Assembly: GCF_022919575.1 (NCBI RefSeq)
Contig: NZ_CP095071.1
Location: 1,178,001-1,242,000 of the forward strand
DNA: 64,000 bases
Direction: 5' to 3'
Source: Gracilibacillus salinarum
Lineage (GTDB): Bacteria > Bacillota > Bacilli > Bacillales > Amphibacillaceae
Below the pieces are notes generated by a model. The model searched no databases, was not told the origin of the DNA, and saw nothing but the letters and a program-made list of their open reading frames with translations. Shown here piece by piece: positions 55,263-63,733 of this stretch (the stretch's first letter is position 1; each line of letters opens with the position of its first letter). The translations under genes were made by a program, and so were the position numbers.

Positions 55263-55922
55263 TCATGAAACTGGTTCGATTAATGCATGATCATTATTTC
55301 TCGGATTATTGACTCGCTTTGAGACAGGATGTGCTGCCATTTTTGAAGTTTCGAATGGCTGTAATAAGCTCTTCAAATAGTTTTTATCCTCGACACGGGG
55401 GTTAAGCCAGTCGTTCCTTGCCTGCTCCTCCAAGATTACTGGCATTCGGTGATGCAGGGAGTCCATTAATGCATTCGGCTTTGTCGTCAATATCGTACAA
55501 GTTACTAACGTTTGGTCTTGTTGCTGCCATCTGTCCCACAGCCCGGCAAAAGTAAACAAGCCTCCGTCATTAACTGTAATTCGATAAGGTTGTTTTTCTC
55601 CCCCGTCTTTTTTCCATTCGTAGAAACTATCCGCAACAATTAAACAACGCCTTCGAGTTAATAATCGATTAAATGAAGGTTTTTCATCTACACTTTCACT
55701 TCTTGCATTAATCATTTTGCTTCCAATCTTCGGATCTTTCGACCAGCTCGGAATTAACCCCCACTGTAAGTATCCTGCTTTATTTCCCTGATTTGTACCA
55801 ACCAGTGCTAATACTTGCTGAGTTGGTGCAATGTTATAGCTTGGGATATAATCAGACAGTTCAATACCTAATTCACTCTCAATTACTTCCTTTGATGTCT
55901 CCAAAGTGAATCTGCCACACAT
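55263..55922 (-). CDS. SRAP-family DNA-protein crosslink protein (YedK/HMCES)
   Basis: 219 residues from the ATG of MCGRFTLETSK; Cys 2 must become N-terminal, which fixes this start over the one seven codons upstream. Conserved residues: IPSYNIAPTQ, KMINARSESV (Asn), ADSFYEWKK (Glu) and LHHRMPVIL (His). It covalently traps abasic sites in single-stranded DNA. AAGGAAGTG precedes. Confidence 0.95.
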   Translation of the reverse strand: MCGRFTLETSKEVIESELGIELSDYIPSYNIAPTQQVLALVGTNQGNKAGYLQWGLIPSWSKDPKIGSKMINARSESVDEKPSFNRLLTRRRCLIVADSFYEWKKDGGEKQPYRITVNDGGLFTFAGLWDRWQQQDQTLVTCTILTTKPNALMDSLHHRMPVILEEQARNDWLNPRVEDKNYLKSLLQPFETSKMAAHPVSKRVNNPRNNDHALIEPVS

Positions 55923-55985
55923 CTGGATCACTTCCTTTTCCAATTATTAAATCACTATGCTACACTTAGCAACGAGGTGAGTCGT

Positions 55986-56321
55986 ATGTTTGAACTTTTA
56001 AAAAACGAACAAGATATTAACCATTTCTTACAAAATGAAGACTTATTTTTTCTATACATCTCGAAATACAATTGCAGTGTCTGCCACAGCTTACTGCCTC
56101 AATTAGAACCAATAATGGAAAGATACCCTCGCATAGTGTCACGCCAAGTTATCGTGGATGAAATACCTGCCCTCGCAAGTAAGTTCTCCATATTTACCGC
56201 TCCCGTATTATTATTATTCGTGAACGGAAAAGAATACTTGCGTGAGGCAAGATTTGTACACCTTGATCAATTCCAGTCTAAATTAGATAAAGTGACACTT
56301 CAATTCAGTGGAGGGTTTTGA
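55986..56321 (+). CDS. Thioredoxin-like protein with CSVC site
   Basis: 111 residues from the ATG of MFELLKNEQD, after GAGGTGAG; a GTG three codons upstream overlaps that site. Thioredoxin fold with redox motif YNCSVCHSLLP and cis-Pro in FTAPVLLLF. The last residues QFSGGF and stop lie in MITE copy B, which has replaced or extended the original C-terminus. It probably reduces thiols or acts in disulfide exchange; partners are unknown. Confidence 0.88.
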   Translation: MFELLKNEQDINHFLQNEDLFFLYISKYNCSVCHSLLPQLEPIMERYPRIVSRQVIVDEIPALASKFSIFTAPVLLLFVNGKEYLREARFVHLDQFQSKLDKVTLQFSGGF

Positions 56322-56440
56322 CCCACGCTGATTGCTAGCGAAACTTATCAGGAAGTTATCGTCCGTTTTCTCCACTTAGTATCTTATTTATCTTTAGAAT
56401 CTTGGAGTGGGGTATTACAGACGGTTAGCGTCGTGATAAA
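56304..56440. repeat. MITE-like repeat, copy B (inverted to copy A)
   Basis: On the plus strand it runs from TTCAGTGGAGGG, inside the thioredoxin-like gene's 3' end, to AGCGTCGTGATAAA. Reversed, it aligns with copy A at 11526-11662 across its whole length, about 75-80% identical by eye. The remaining gap to 56588 is probably the promoter region of the next gene. Confidence 0.75.
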
Positions 56441-56588
56441 GTGTATCAAAACTTTTAAGCATTTCCAAGGAAATAATTTCAGCTGTATAGGTAAAAATAC
56501 TCATTTAAACGGATGTATGTTTTACTTTTGCAGAGAACGGTTAGAGCACTAGTACAACTTAACAAAATTAAAGGAGAGTGCTCGAAAG

Positions 56589-57392
56589 ATGGACATCAAT
56601 AAAGAGATCAAAAAATTAGAAAATATTTATTTAGAAAAACCACACCGTGTATTTACGATGTATTTAAATACAGATCCTTCCGACCCTGATCAGCAAGGTG
56701 GCGAATGGAAGATACATTTAAAAAATGGCTTAAATAGTTTTGAGAATTATTTACAAGAAGATGGCGATTCTGATGAGAAAAGAAATTATTGGGCAGTGAA
56801 GGAAAAAGTAGAACGATTCATGCATGATAATGAACAGGATTTGGCCAAAAGTGTAGTAATTATCGCTACTGGAGATGAATCAGTCTGGTTCGCTCAGAAA
56901 TTCCAAATGCCAGTAAAAACAGAGTTCAGCTGGGAAGAACAGCCGAAATTAGATCAATTAAAAGAAATGTATAACCAGTTCCCTGAAACTGGCACTATCT
57001 TAACACAAATGCAGTCTATAAAAATCCTAGATACAGAACTAGGTACATTAAAGGATACGAAGTTATATGAACTAGATTTAGATACTGAAGATTGGCGAGA
57101 ACATACCGGACCACATGCCGCAGGTGCATCCATGGGGTCGGGTGGTAAGAATAACCAGCAGGAACAATTCGAATCACGCTTTGAAGCCAACCGATATCGC
57201 TGGTATAAGAGCATTGGTTCAACACTGGACAAGGTAGCCAAAAATCGCAACTGGCAAAATATCTTTATCGTTGGTAAAAAAGAAGAAGCTGATGATCTAA
57301 TTGAGAATATGAGCAAAGAAGTTACGGATGTTGTGCCGAAAAACTTGTTAGAACACGAAGAAATGAAAGTTATTAATGAAGTGGTATTATAA
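56589..57392 (+). CDS. VLRF1-type bacterial release-factor-like protein (aeRF1 family)
   Basis: 267 residues. Architecture resembles archaeal/eukaryotic RF1 relatives of bacteria: an N-terminal domain (about 1-125) followed by an RF1-like central domain in which the GGQ loop place reads ASMGSGGKNNQQEQFESRFEANRYRWYKSI (about 180-209). The final half has the eRF1-like KxxxNW...IFIVGKKEEADDL. Related proteins may release stalled peptides or rescue ribosomes; function is not shown. AGGAGAG site upstream. It stands alone. Confidence 0.75.
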   Translation: MDINKEIKKLENIYLEKPHRVFTMYLNTDPSDPDQQGGEWKIHLKNGLNSFENYLQEDGDSDEKRNYWAVKEKVERFMHDNEQDLAKSVVIIATGDESVWFAQKFQMPVKTEFSWEEQPKLDQLKEMYNQFPETGTILTQMQSIKILDTELGTLKDTKLYELDLDTEDWREHTGPHAAGASMGSGGKNNQQEQFESRFEANRYRWYKSIGSTLDKVAKNRNWQNIFIVGKKEEADDLIENMSKEVTDVVPKNLLEHEEMKVINEVVL

Positions 57393-57395
57393 AGA

Positions 57396-57427
57396 AAAAA
57401 TCGAGCAGTTATTGCTCGATTTTTTTA
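57396..57427 (+). terminator. Terminator of the VLRF1 gene
   Basis: AAAAAATCGAGCA and TGCTCGATTTTTTT pair as a strong stem-loop four bases after the stop. Confidence 0.9.
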
Positions 57428-57516
57428 GTACATGCATTTTATAAGTGAAGTAGCGTAACGCGATAAGAATGCGAGGCTCTATACTCGCTAAAAGGCAAGG
57501 CGAATGCTGAGTTTTT

Positions 57517-58458
57517 CTAATGTGGATAATAATCTTCCTGTTCTACATCTAACATAATAAGGCCATTACCTTCCACTCTTTTACTGTATCGCAGGGACAT
57601 CGTCGATTTTACTAATTGTGCGTATATTTCTGGTTCTGAGAGCGCCCGTCCAAATTCATTTTCCATCTGTTCAATCAATAGTGCAGCTGCACCTGCTACA
57701 TGCGGGGACGCCATTGAGGTTCCAGATAGAGCTGCGTATTTATCATCTAAATACGTCGAGACAATATCTACACCAGGAGCAACAAGATCTATTTGGTCAT
57801 TAGTATTCGTAAATCCTGCCATATTTGCATTACAATCTACCGCACCTACTTGCACTACTTCACTATAATAACCGGGATATACTTTTTCATCGGTTCTAAC
57901 GTAACCATCTCCCTCATTACCTGCAGCACAAATAACCATAATATTATTAGCAACTGCTCTTCGAATGGAAAGATACAATCTAGCATCTTTGACTGTTGTA
58001 CCCGATGACAGAGAAATAATACGAACTTTTTCATTTCTCGGACCACGCCAATGAATCGCATATTCTATCGCATTGACCATGTCATCCAGCCTGCCATTCC
58101 CATTATTATCAAACGCTTTAAGAATCAATAGTCGTGATAACGGGGCCACGCCGACAACACCTATTTTATTAAAATTAGCAGCAACCGTACCAGCAACATG
58201 TGTGCCATGCCCCATATAATCGCTGACATCACGATTGTCACCATCTTTTGTAAAATTCCGTACTCCAATAATTCTGCCACTTAAATCCGGATGCGATGTA
58301 TGGCATCCTGTGTCAATAACAGCTGTTACAATTCCTTTCCCTTTATACCCCTTCTTCCATTTAGCGGGTGCATGGATCATTTTTATTCCCTCTGGAATTC
58401 TGTCAATCCGGTCCAATTTGGTTTTTACTCGGAATGGGGTGATTCTCGCAATATCCAT
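57517..58458 (-). CDS. Subtilisin-like serine protease, intracellular type
   Basis: 313 residues with no signal peptide. Triad Asp 49 (AVIDTGC), His 84 (MGHGTHVAG) and Ser 248 (SGTSMASPHVAG), oxyanion Asn 181 (AAGNEGDG). The N-terminal ITPFRV resembles the LIPY/F-type propeptide motif of intracellular subtilisins. It lies 68 nt behind the M50 protease gene, on the same strand, with GAGGAGGGGG at its start, so it may be read from the same transcript. Whether it helps mature the CWWC peptide is speculation; it could equally be a general intracellular protease. Confidence 0.93.
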   Translation of the reverse strand: MDIARITPFRVKTKLDRIDRIPEGIKMIHAPAKWKKGYKGKGIVTAVIDTGCHTSHPDLSGRIIGVRNFTKDGDNRDVSDYMGHGTHVAGTVAANFNKIGVVGVAPLSRLLILKAFDNNGNGRLDDMVNAIEYAIHWRGPRNEKVRIISLSSGTTVKDARLYLSIRRAVANNIMVICAAGNEGDGYVRTDEKVYPGYYSEVVQVGAVDCNANMAGFTNTNDQIDLVAPGVDIVSTYLDDKYAALSGTSMASPHVAGAAALLIEQMENEFGRALSEPEIYAQLVKSTMSLRYSKRVEGNGLIMLDVEQEDYYPH

Positions 58459-58526
58459 TTTCCCCCTCCTCTACTGTTCATTACTACAGTAGATTCAAGT
58501 TCAAGAAAATAGTAACTTATGTTCGT

Positions 58527-59714
58527 CTAAGCGGAAGATGATTTTTTTGATTTAATAATGGTAAAAATTAATAAACTCATCATTATTAACAGCTGCAGAA
58601 CGATGGCAACAGCATCCCAAAAGTAAGGATTATCCACTGGTTCATGTAAATGTGGCAATGTCGTCTTCAACATATAACTTACTTGAGGTATAAAGTAAAA
58701 AACAAATAAACTAAAGGTACATAAGACACCTATTAAAGAAAATATGCCATAGACCCTTACGATCTTGTCTTCCCCTTCAAAAGTAGCAGTAGTCGAATCA
58801 TTCTTTAAAAAAGGAATCCATTTTGCTAAATCGTTTTTTCCATTTTCCATTAAGTTATAACAACCTGTTGCAGTTTCCAAAACGTAGTAAAGATCCGTCT
58901 TCATGTAAATGGAACATTGATATATTGTTTTAATGAAGATATCTAATATAACGATAGAAATAATGCCAGTGAAAAGTACTTCCCCTGCAGGCATAGTCAG
59001 TTTAATAAGAAGTGCTGTCAGTAACAGCAACTGATCCATAAACATACCACCCAAAAATAATCGATAGCGTTGCGGTGCTTCTAGTTTCCAGGCTGCCGTT
59101 AAATCTGTTTCAGCAACGATCAGAATATACATCCGATGCCCAATTGACACACTTGCCGGTAAGTCATAAGAACGAATAGCAAGAATATGACCAAGTTCAT
59201 GCAAAATAATTAATACAAGAGAAATAAGCATATACAATCCCATATTTGATATCATCGATTGGAACAAGAATATATCAGTATAATGAGGCAATAACCGGTG
59301 ATTCGTTATAAGTAATAATAAATTGGTAAGAAATAATAGCAGGAGTAATGGGATAGTTACTTTATTGAAGAGTATTTTTGCAAAACTACTTGGCAACCAG
59401 GTAAACCCTTTTACCGCTTGGTCCGTTTCGTTTTGAACGACTTCTTCGCCATCCAACTCTTTCACAAGTTCTAGTTCAATGAGCTGTTGTACGAAGGAAA
59501 GCATGTCTACTTCTTCCTGGGGATATGCCATACTCAGTTCTTCTTCAATTTGTTTAAGTGATTGGTGCTGCTTAATCTTTTCAATCGCTTCTATACATAG
59601 TTCAGGCATCTCATAAAAATCACCTGTACTGTTTTTCTCCACGATAAAATGTTTCTTCTCTTTACGGTAATGAAGTTCATGCAACACTATTTTTGAATCA
59701 AATGATAGTTTCAT
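58527..59714 (-). CDS. RRE/PqqD-like domain fused to an M50 membrane metalloprotease
   Basis: 395 residues. The N-terminal 100 residues (FYEMPELCIEAIEKIKQHQSLKQIEEEL, FVQQLIELELVKEL) form a winged-helix PqqD-like recognition domain. About eight membrane helices follow, with the zinc motif LHELGHILA (172-176) and a third-ligand candidate in GGMFMDQ (Asp about 227). This layout is typical of 'putative peptide zinc metalloprotease' proteins linked to RiPP loci. It follows the 20-residue peptide gene with a stem-loop between. AAAGGATG precedes the ATG. Confidence 0.9.
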   Translation of the reverse strand: MKLSFDSKIVLHELHYRKEKKHFIVEKNSTGDFYEMPELCIEAIEKIKQHQSLKQIEEELSMAYPQEEVDMLSFVQQLIELELVKELDGEEVVQNETDQAVKGFTWLPSSFAKILFNKVTIPLLLLLFLTNLLLLITNHRLLPHYTDIFLFQSMISNMGLYMLISLVLIILHELGHILAIRSYDLPASVSIGHRMYILIVAETDLTAAWKLEAPQRYRLFLGGMFMDQLLLLTALLIKLTMPAGEVLFTGIISIVILDIFIKTIYQCSIYMKTDLYYVLETATGCYNLMENGKNDLAKWIPFLKNDSTTATFEGEDKIVRVYGIFSLIGVLCTFSLFVFYFIPQVSYMLKTTLPHLHEPVDNPYFWDAVAIVLQLLIMMSLLIFTIIKSKKSSSA

Positions 59715-59739
59715 ATTTTATCATCCTTTTAAATAAAAG

Positions 59740-59766
59740 AGGATGCTATCGAAGCATCCTTTTTTA
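59740..59766. terminator. Stem-loop between the CWWC peptide and the M50 gene
   Basis: GGATGC/GCATCC with a 7-nt loop followed by TCTTTTATTT on the minus strand. It lies 8-34 nt after the peptide stop, as for a partial terminator that makes precursor more abundant than enzyme. Confidence 0.75.
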
Positions 59767-59773
59767 AAATTCA

Positions 59774-59836
59774 TTATGTTGTCCAGAAACACCACCAACA
59801 AGTTGCTTTAACTTTACGCAATTTTTTGATTTTCAT
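59774..59836 (-). CDS. 20-residue CWWC peptide, putative RiPP precursor
   Basis: MKIKKLRKVKATCWWCFWTT, stop TAA. AAAGGGGG sits 9-13 nt before the ATG. A basic first half (6 Lys/Arg in 10) is followed by an extraordinary Cys/Trp-rich tail: CWWCFW. It lies between the HD-GYP gene and the RRE-M50 protease gene on the same strand, 28 nt after the former and 60 nt before the latter. The arrangement suggests a precursor that the RRE domain recognises and the membrane protease cuts. It is too short for standard gene callers. That it is translated is inference from ribosome site, composition and position. Confidence 0.6.
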   Translation of the reverse strand: MKIKKLRKVKATCWWCFWTT

Positions 59837-59864
59837 GCTAAATACCCCCTTTTTTAGGTAATAA

Positions 59865-61028
59865 TTAATCGTTTGACTCATGATAACTTGTATGATAACG
59901 AACCCAGTCTGGGTAAACCCTTTTAAAGACCTCCACTAAATCTGGGTCAAACTGAGTTCCACTACCCTCAACAATATTCTGATACGCTTTTTCTAATGGC
60001 ATAGCGGCTCGGTAAGATCTAGAGGAAGTCATTGCATCAAAGGCATCAGCAATTGATGTTACTCTTGCTAGAAAATCGATATTCTCACCTTTCAAACCAA
60101 ATGGATACCCATTTCCATCCCATCTCTCATGGTGCTGTTCTATTACTTCAATATATTCCCCGATACCTTCTACTTTTTTAACTGCTTCAGCTCCGACAGT
60201 AGGGTGTTCTTTAATAACATCATACTCTTGCTTGGTCAATCTATCAGGTTTTGTCAATATAGAATCAGGTATATGAATCTTTCCTATATCATGTAGAAGA
60301 CAAGCGAAATAAAAATGCTTTAATTCAGTATTATTATTCGTCTTAATAGCTTTCACTAAAATATAAGCGTACTCTGCTACTCTTTCACTATGCCCTCTAG
60401 TGTATGGATCTTTTAATTCCAGAGTCGCTATTACACCTTTTACAATTCCTTCTAGTTGATTATCATAAGTATCTCTGAAAGCCTCAACATAGCCAAGAAA
60501 TCTAACTAATATAATGAATGCAACTATAGAAAACAGACCAACGAGTAATATTGGATTTATAACAACTAAATCTTGTAAAACAACTCCAACTATTATAAAT
60601 TTAGCTATCGTTCCAAATGTCACCAAATAAAAGAATCGTTTACTTACAAAGATAGGAGAAAAGATAATAATTACTATTTCCGCTATATTCCCACTTGCAT
60701 ATGTATAACCTGTACTAAGATAGAATGCAAGTTCGAATATTAAATTTGTTAATGTAAAAACACTAAATACAATATATTTTACTTGAGTAGGACGATTCTT
60801 TTTCAACAAAACAAATGCAACAGGTAATATGCCTAAAATTACAATATAAAGGTATAGTTCTAATGAATTTTTTTCCTCGCTCAGTACAGTTCCCCAAGGA
60901 AATTGTGTTAAAATGTAGTAGTTTAAAATCTCATATCCAAAATACATGATATAAAATAACCACAAAAACCAAACTGTAGTCCTTTTCTCTTCATTGAGTA
61001 GGTTTGCGTACCTATAAATATTTCTCAT
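59865..61028 (-). CDS. Membrane HD-GYP phosphodiesterase
   Basis: 387 residues: six hydrophobic segments (about 17-190), then an HD-GYP domain. HSERVAEYA, LLHDIGKIHIPDSIL (HD about 248-249), HHERWDGNGYPFGL (HHExxDGxGYP) and DAFDAMTSSRSYR are complete, so c-di-GMP hydrolysis is likely. The membrane part has no known sensor motif. It is upstream of the CWWC peptide gene and might be co-transcribed with it. Confidence 0.92.
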   Translation of the reverse strand: MRNIYRYANLLNEEKRTTVWFLWLFYIMYFGYEILNYYILTQFPWGTVLSEEKNSLELYLYIVILGILPVAFVLLKKNRPTQVKYIVFSVFTLTNLIFELAFYLSTGYTYASGNIAEIVIIIFSPIFVSKRFFYLVTFGTIAKFIIVGVVLQDLVVINPILLVGLFSIVAFIILVRFLGYVEAFRDTYDNQLEGIVKGVIATLELKDPYTRGHSERVAEYAYILVKAIKTNNNTELKHFYFACLLHDIGKIHIPDSILTKPDRLTKQEYDVIKEHPTVGAEAVKKVEGIGEYIEVIEQHHERWDGNGYPFGLKGENIDFLARVTSIADAFDAMTSSRSYRAAMPLEKAYQNIVEGSGTQFDPDLVEVFKRVYPDWVRYHTSYHESND

Positions 61029-61166
61029 TGCTAGGTCCTTTCTGCATATATTATACTATGTCGGAATAAGAATTTCTACATTTTTCTAATTTTTTCTGAA
61101 GTTTTTTTCTTTTAGTATAAGCTATATGTCGACTTATGTAAATAACTCTAATAAGTGCCGTGATCA

Positions 61167-61201
61167 ATCTAATGAAATATTATTAGATTACGCTTTTTTT
61201 G
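61167..61201 (+). terminator. Possible attenuator in the guaD leader
   Basis: AATCTAAT and ATTAGATT pair, then ACGCTTTTTTT. An earlier CTAATAA (61148-61154) could pair with TTATTAG (61190-61196) instead, so two structures exclude one another. Confidence 0.5.
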
Positions 61202-61288
61202 GATATTTTTATGTCAGAATTTATTACAAACGACTCATATAATGATAATAAGTAGTTTAGTATGATGATAGATTAAGGGGGAGAAACG

Positions 61289-61756
61289 ATGAAACAAGAA
61301 TTTATGAGACGTGCCTTAGAAATTGCATTCGCAAGTGTAGAAGCCAATAAAGGAGGTCCCTTTGGAGCAGTTGTCGTCAAAAATAACGTAATCGTTGGAG
61401 AAGGTACGAATGTTGTTACATCTACGAAAGACCCATCAGCACATGCGGAGATTAGTGCGATTCGAGATGCATGTAAAAACCTAAACGATTATCAATTAAC
61501 AGACTGTGAAATTTATACCAGCTGTGAACCTTGCCCGATGTGTTTAGGAGCCATTTATTGGGCTCGTCCTAAAGTAGTCTATTATTATAATACAAGAGAA
61601 GAAGCCGCCAAAATTGGTTTTGATGATCAATATATTTACGATCAAATAGCACTAGATATTGACAGTAGAAATTTGGACATGAGAAAAATAGATGTAAACA
61701 GTGAAAAGCAACCTTTCGAATTATGGGATACTAAAATAGACAAAATAGAATACTAG
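61289..61756 (+). CDS. guaD: Guanine deaminase
   Basis: 155 residues, cytidine-deaminase fold. Zinc ligands His 52 and catalytic Glu 54 in SAHAEI, Cys 82 and 85 in SCEPCPMCLGA. The C-terminal QYIYDQIALDIDSR region is typical of the GuaD subgroup. Converts guanine to xanthine and ammonia. AGGGGGAG precedes the ATG; the leader carries a terminator-like hairpin. Confidence 0.95.
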   Translation: MKQEFMRRALEIAFASVEANKGGPFGAVVVKNNVIVGEGTNVVTSTKDPSAHAEISAIRDACKNLNDYQLTDCEIYTSCEPCPMCLGAIYWARPKVVYYYNTREEAAKIGFDDQYIYDQIALDIDSRNLDMRKIDVNSEKQPFELWDTKIDKIEY

Positions 61757-61815
61757 GAATATTAGAAAAACAGGGCATAACCCACCGGTCCTATTTGATT
61801 TAACTTTTATATGAC

Positions 61816-62222
61816 TACCTATAATTTTGATATATTTTATCTGCTTTGCAAAGCATGGAACAGCTAAAAGGAGTGGTTCTAGGCATTATGTTATTCAAAA
61901 GCTGATATTTATGGTGCAATCAATCTGCTAGCAATTCCAAAAGTTGTAGAGCCAAAATCCTAGCGTAGGCCAACCACGGAGACTCCCGCGGGACAGGCAG
62001 GTGCTGAAGATCCACAACGTCTGCACCTGCGTCTTCTAGTAACGCTTCGAAGTAGGCTTCCTCGGTGCAAGGCTGCAGAGAAGTGATTCAAGTAGTAGCC
62101 TAGCTTCAGCCGTGCCCCGCAGGACGCGGAGTGGTTGGACGGAGCGGTATCCTAGCACATTAAATATCTCAATATGGATGCTCGGCTAGCAATGGCTAGT
62201 TTACATAATCCACATTATAGAA
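61816..62222. repeat. Intergenic repeat family copy R6 (left module lost)
   Basis: Left end CTACCTATAAT is cut; right terminal repeat TTTACATAATCCACATTATA (62200-62219). The left GC-rich module is deleted; the right one (61970-62140) is complete with CTTCCTCGGTGCAAGG. The start of the repeat ORF (MEQLKGVVLGIM) remains at 61855. Flank TATGATTACTGCTGTGACTG follows. Confidence 0.85.
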
Positions 62223-62281
62223 ACTCAGCTTCATGTTCAATATGATTACTGCTGTGACTGCACTTTTATACTGTCTTGACT

Positions 62282-62322
62282 AAAAAAAACGGAGTTGATT
62301 GTAATCAACTCCGTTTTTTTAC
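62282..62322. terminator. Bidirectional terminator between R6 and the MFS gene
   Basis: AAAACGGAGTTGATT and AATCAACTCCGTTTT are perfect arms with T-runs on both strands. Confidence 0.9.
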
Positions 62323-62376
62323 ACTAATAACCTAATTATCGCACTTACTATAAGAGAATGCGAATACCACGTATTG

Positions 62377-63591
62377 CTAATCTGCTTTCGTAAACGCAAA
62401 GAAAATTATCGCACCAATAAAGGAGTTCGTAAATAATACTGCCCCCATTGGCACTGCCGTTGTTTCATCAAGTCCTACTAAAGGTGATACCAACGCTCCC
62501 ATTAACAGAGGCAGCATACCTAATAACGCACTGGCTGTACCTGCTCGTTGTTTTTGTTTCGCCATAGCCAGTGAGAAACTGCTTGTTAAAATAATACCAA
62601 CTGAACTCAAATGGAAGAATAGTGGAATAACTATCATATACAATGGCCATAGAAAAATAGTTGCCAGTAACAAGACTGAATTGGCACATAGTGAAATGAT
62701 AACCCCTGTCCTTAATAGACTTCTTTCAGAAATATGATCACTTAACCGACCTACTAAGAAGCTTCCAAGAATGATGGCCAAACCATTTACACCAAATAAA
62801 AGACTGAATACTTGCGGAGAAACATGATATAAATCCTGATAGATAAATGGTGTTCCAGATACATAGGCAAATGTCCCACCCTGTACGAAGCATACAACAA
62901 TTGCATACCCGATAAACGATTTATCTTTCAACAGCATCCCCATTGTTTTCACCGATTGTAAAATAGAACTAGGTGAACGCTTATCTGCAGGTAATGTTTC
63001 CGGTAATTTAAACGCAGTAATAGTTACCATCACGATCCCCAGCGCACATAAGAAAATAAAAATGGTATGCCAAGTCGCATTAGGCAGTAACAAGACACCT
63101 CCGCCTGATATCGGTGCAATCATAGGAGCTGTCGCATTGATGACCATTAATAATGAGAAAAATTGTGTCAGTGCTCTTCCATCAAATATATCGCGCACGA
63201 CAGCTCGTGAAAGAACAACACCCGCAGAACCGGTAAAGCCTTGCAAAAACCTTGCACCGATCAGCACATAAATATTTGGTGCGATAGCACAAACTAATGA
63301 AAATACTGCAAATAACGAAATAAAAAACAAAATTGGTTTTCTTCGTCCCTGTGCATCACTGATTGGCCCGATAACTAACTGGCCCAGTGCCAGACCGACT
63401 AGACAAGCTGTTAAACTTAATTGCACGACCGACGTACGCGCATCTAAATCATCCGCTATTTGCGGCAAGCTCGGTAAATACATATCAATATTAAAAGGGC
63501 CCATCATCGCGAGCATACCCAGAAGCAATGCAAGACCTAGCCGCTGTTTTCCTGTTGGGTTATGTAATGCTTGTTCTTTAATACATATCAC
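62377..63591 (-). CDS. Bcr/CflA-family MFS drug exporter
   Basis: 404 residues, twelve membrane segments. NIDMYLPSLPQIADDL at helix 1 and GPISDAQGRRKPIL between helices 2 and 3 (motif A) are the Bcr/CflA signatures, and GFTGSAGVVLSRAVVRDIFDG follows. The start is odd: the only AAGGAG overlaps the GTG at 63591, whereas an in-frame ATT at 63582 is 8 nt away from it. Exports drugs or sulfonamide-like compounds in relatives; cargo here unknown. Confidence 0.92.
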   Translation of the reverse strand: MICIKEQALHNPTGKQRLGLALLLGMLAMMGPFNIDMYLPSLPQIADDLDARTSVVQLSLTACLVGLALGQLVIGPISDAQGRRKPILFFISLFAVFSLVCAIAPNIYVLIGARFLQGFTGSAGVVLSRAVVRDIFDGRALTQFFSLLMVINATAPMIAPISGGGVLLLPNATWHTIFIFLCALGIVMVTITAFKLPETLPADKRSPSSILQSVKTMGMLLKDKSFIGYAIVVCFVQGGTFAYVSGTPFIYQDLYHVSPQVFSLLFGVNGLAIILGSFLVGRLSDHISERSLLRTGVIISLCANSVLLLATIFLWPLYMIVIPLFFHLSSVGIILTSSFSLAMAKQKQRAGTASALLGMLPLLMGALVSPLVGLDETTAVPMGAVLFTNSFIGAIIFFAFTKAD

Positions 63592-63733
63592 TCCTTATCA
63601 CTAAGATACTATTATATAGTAACTGTCGACATTTTTATAATAATCGGCTTATGTTCATCCTTATTAATTTGTATGTTTTAACATAAGAAAAAAAGGTTAT
63701 AACTAACTATCAAATTATCTAGGAGGAAACACC

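Noticed and set aside
56589..57392. Canonical class I release factor
   Set aside because: No GGQ motif and no PrfA/PrfB domain order; the fold resembles aeRF1 relatives instead.
61060..61288. Purine riboswitch before guaD
   Set aside because: The conserved TATA..GTTTCTACC core is absent; only a terminator-like hairpin is visible.
5501..62222. Repeat family as CRISPR array or as insertion sequences
   Set aside because: Copies are 170-640 bp, scattered and without regular spacers; none encodes a transposase.
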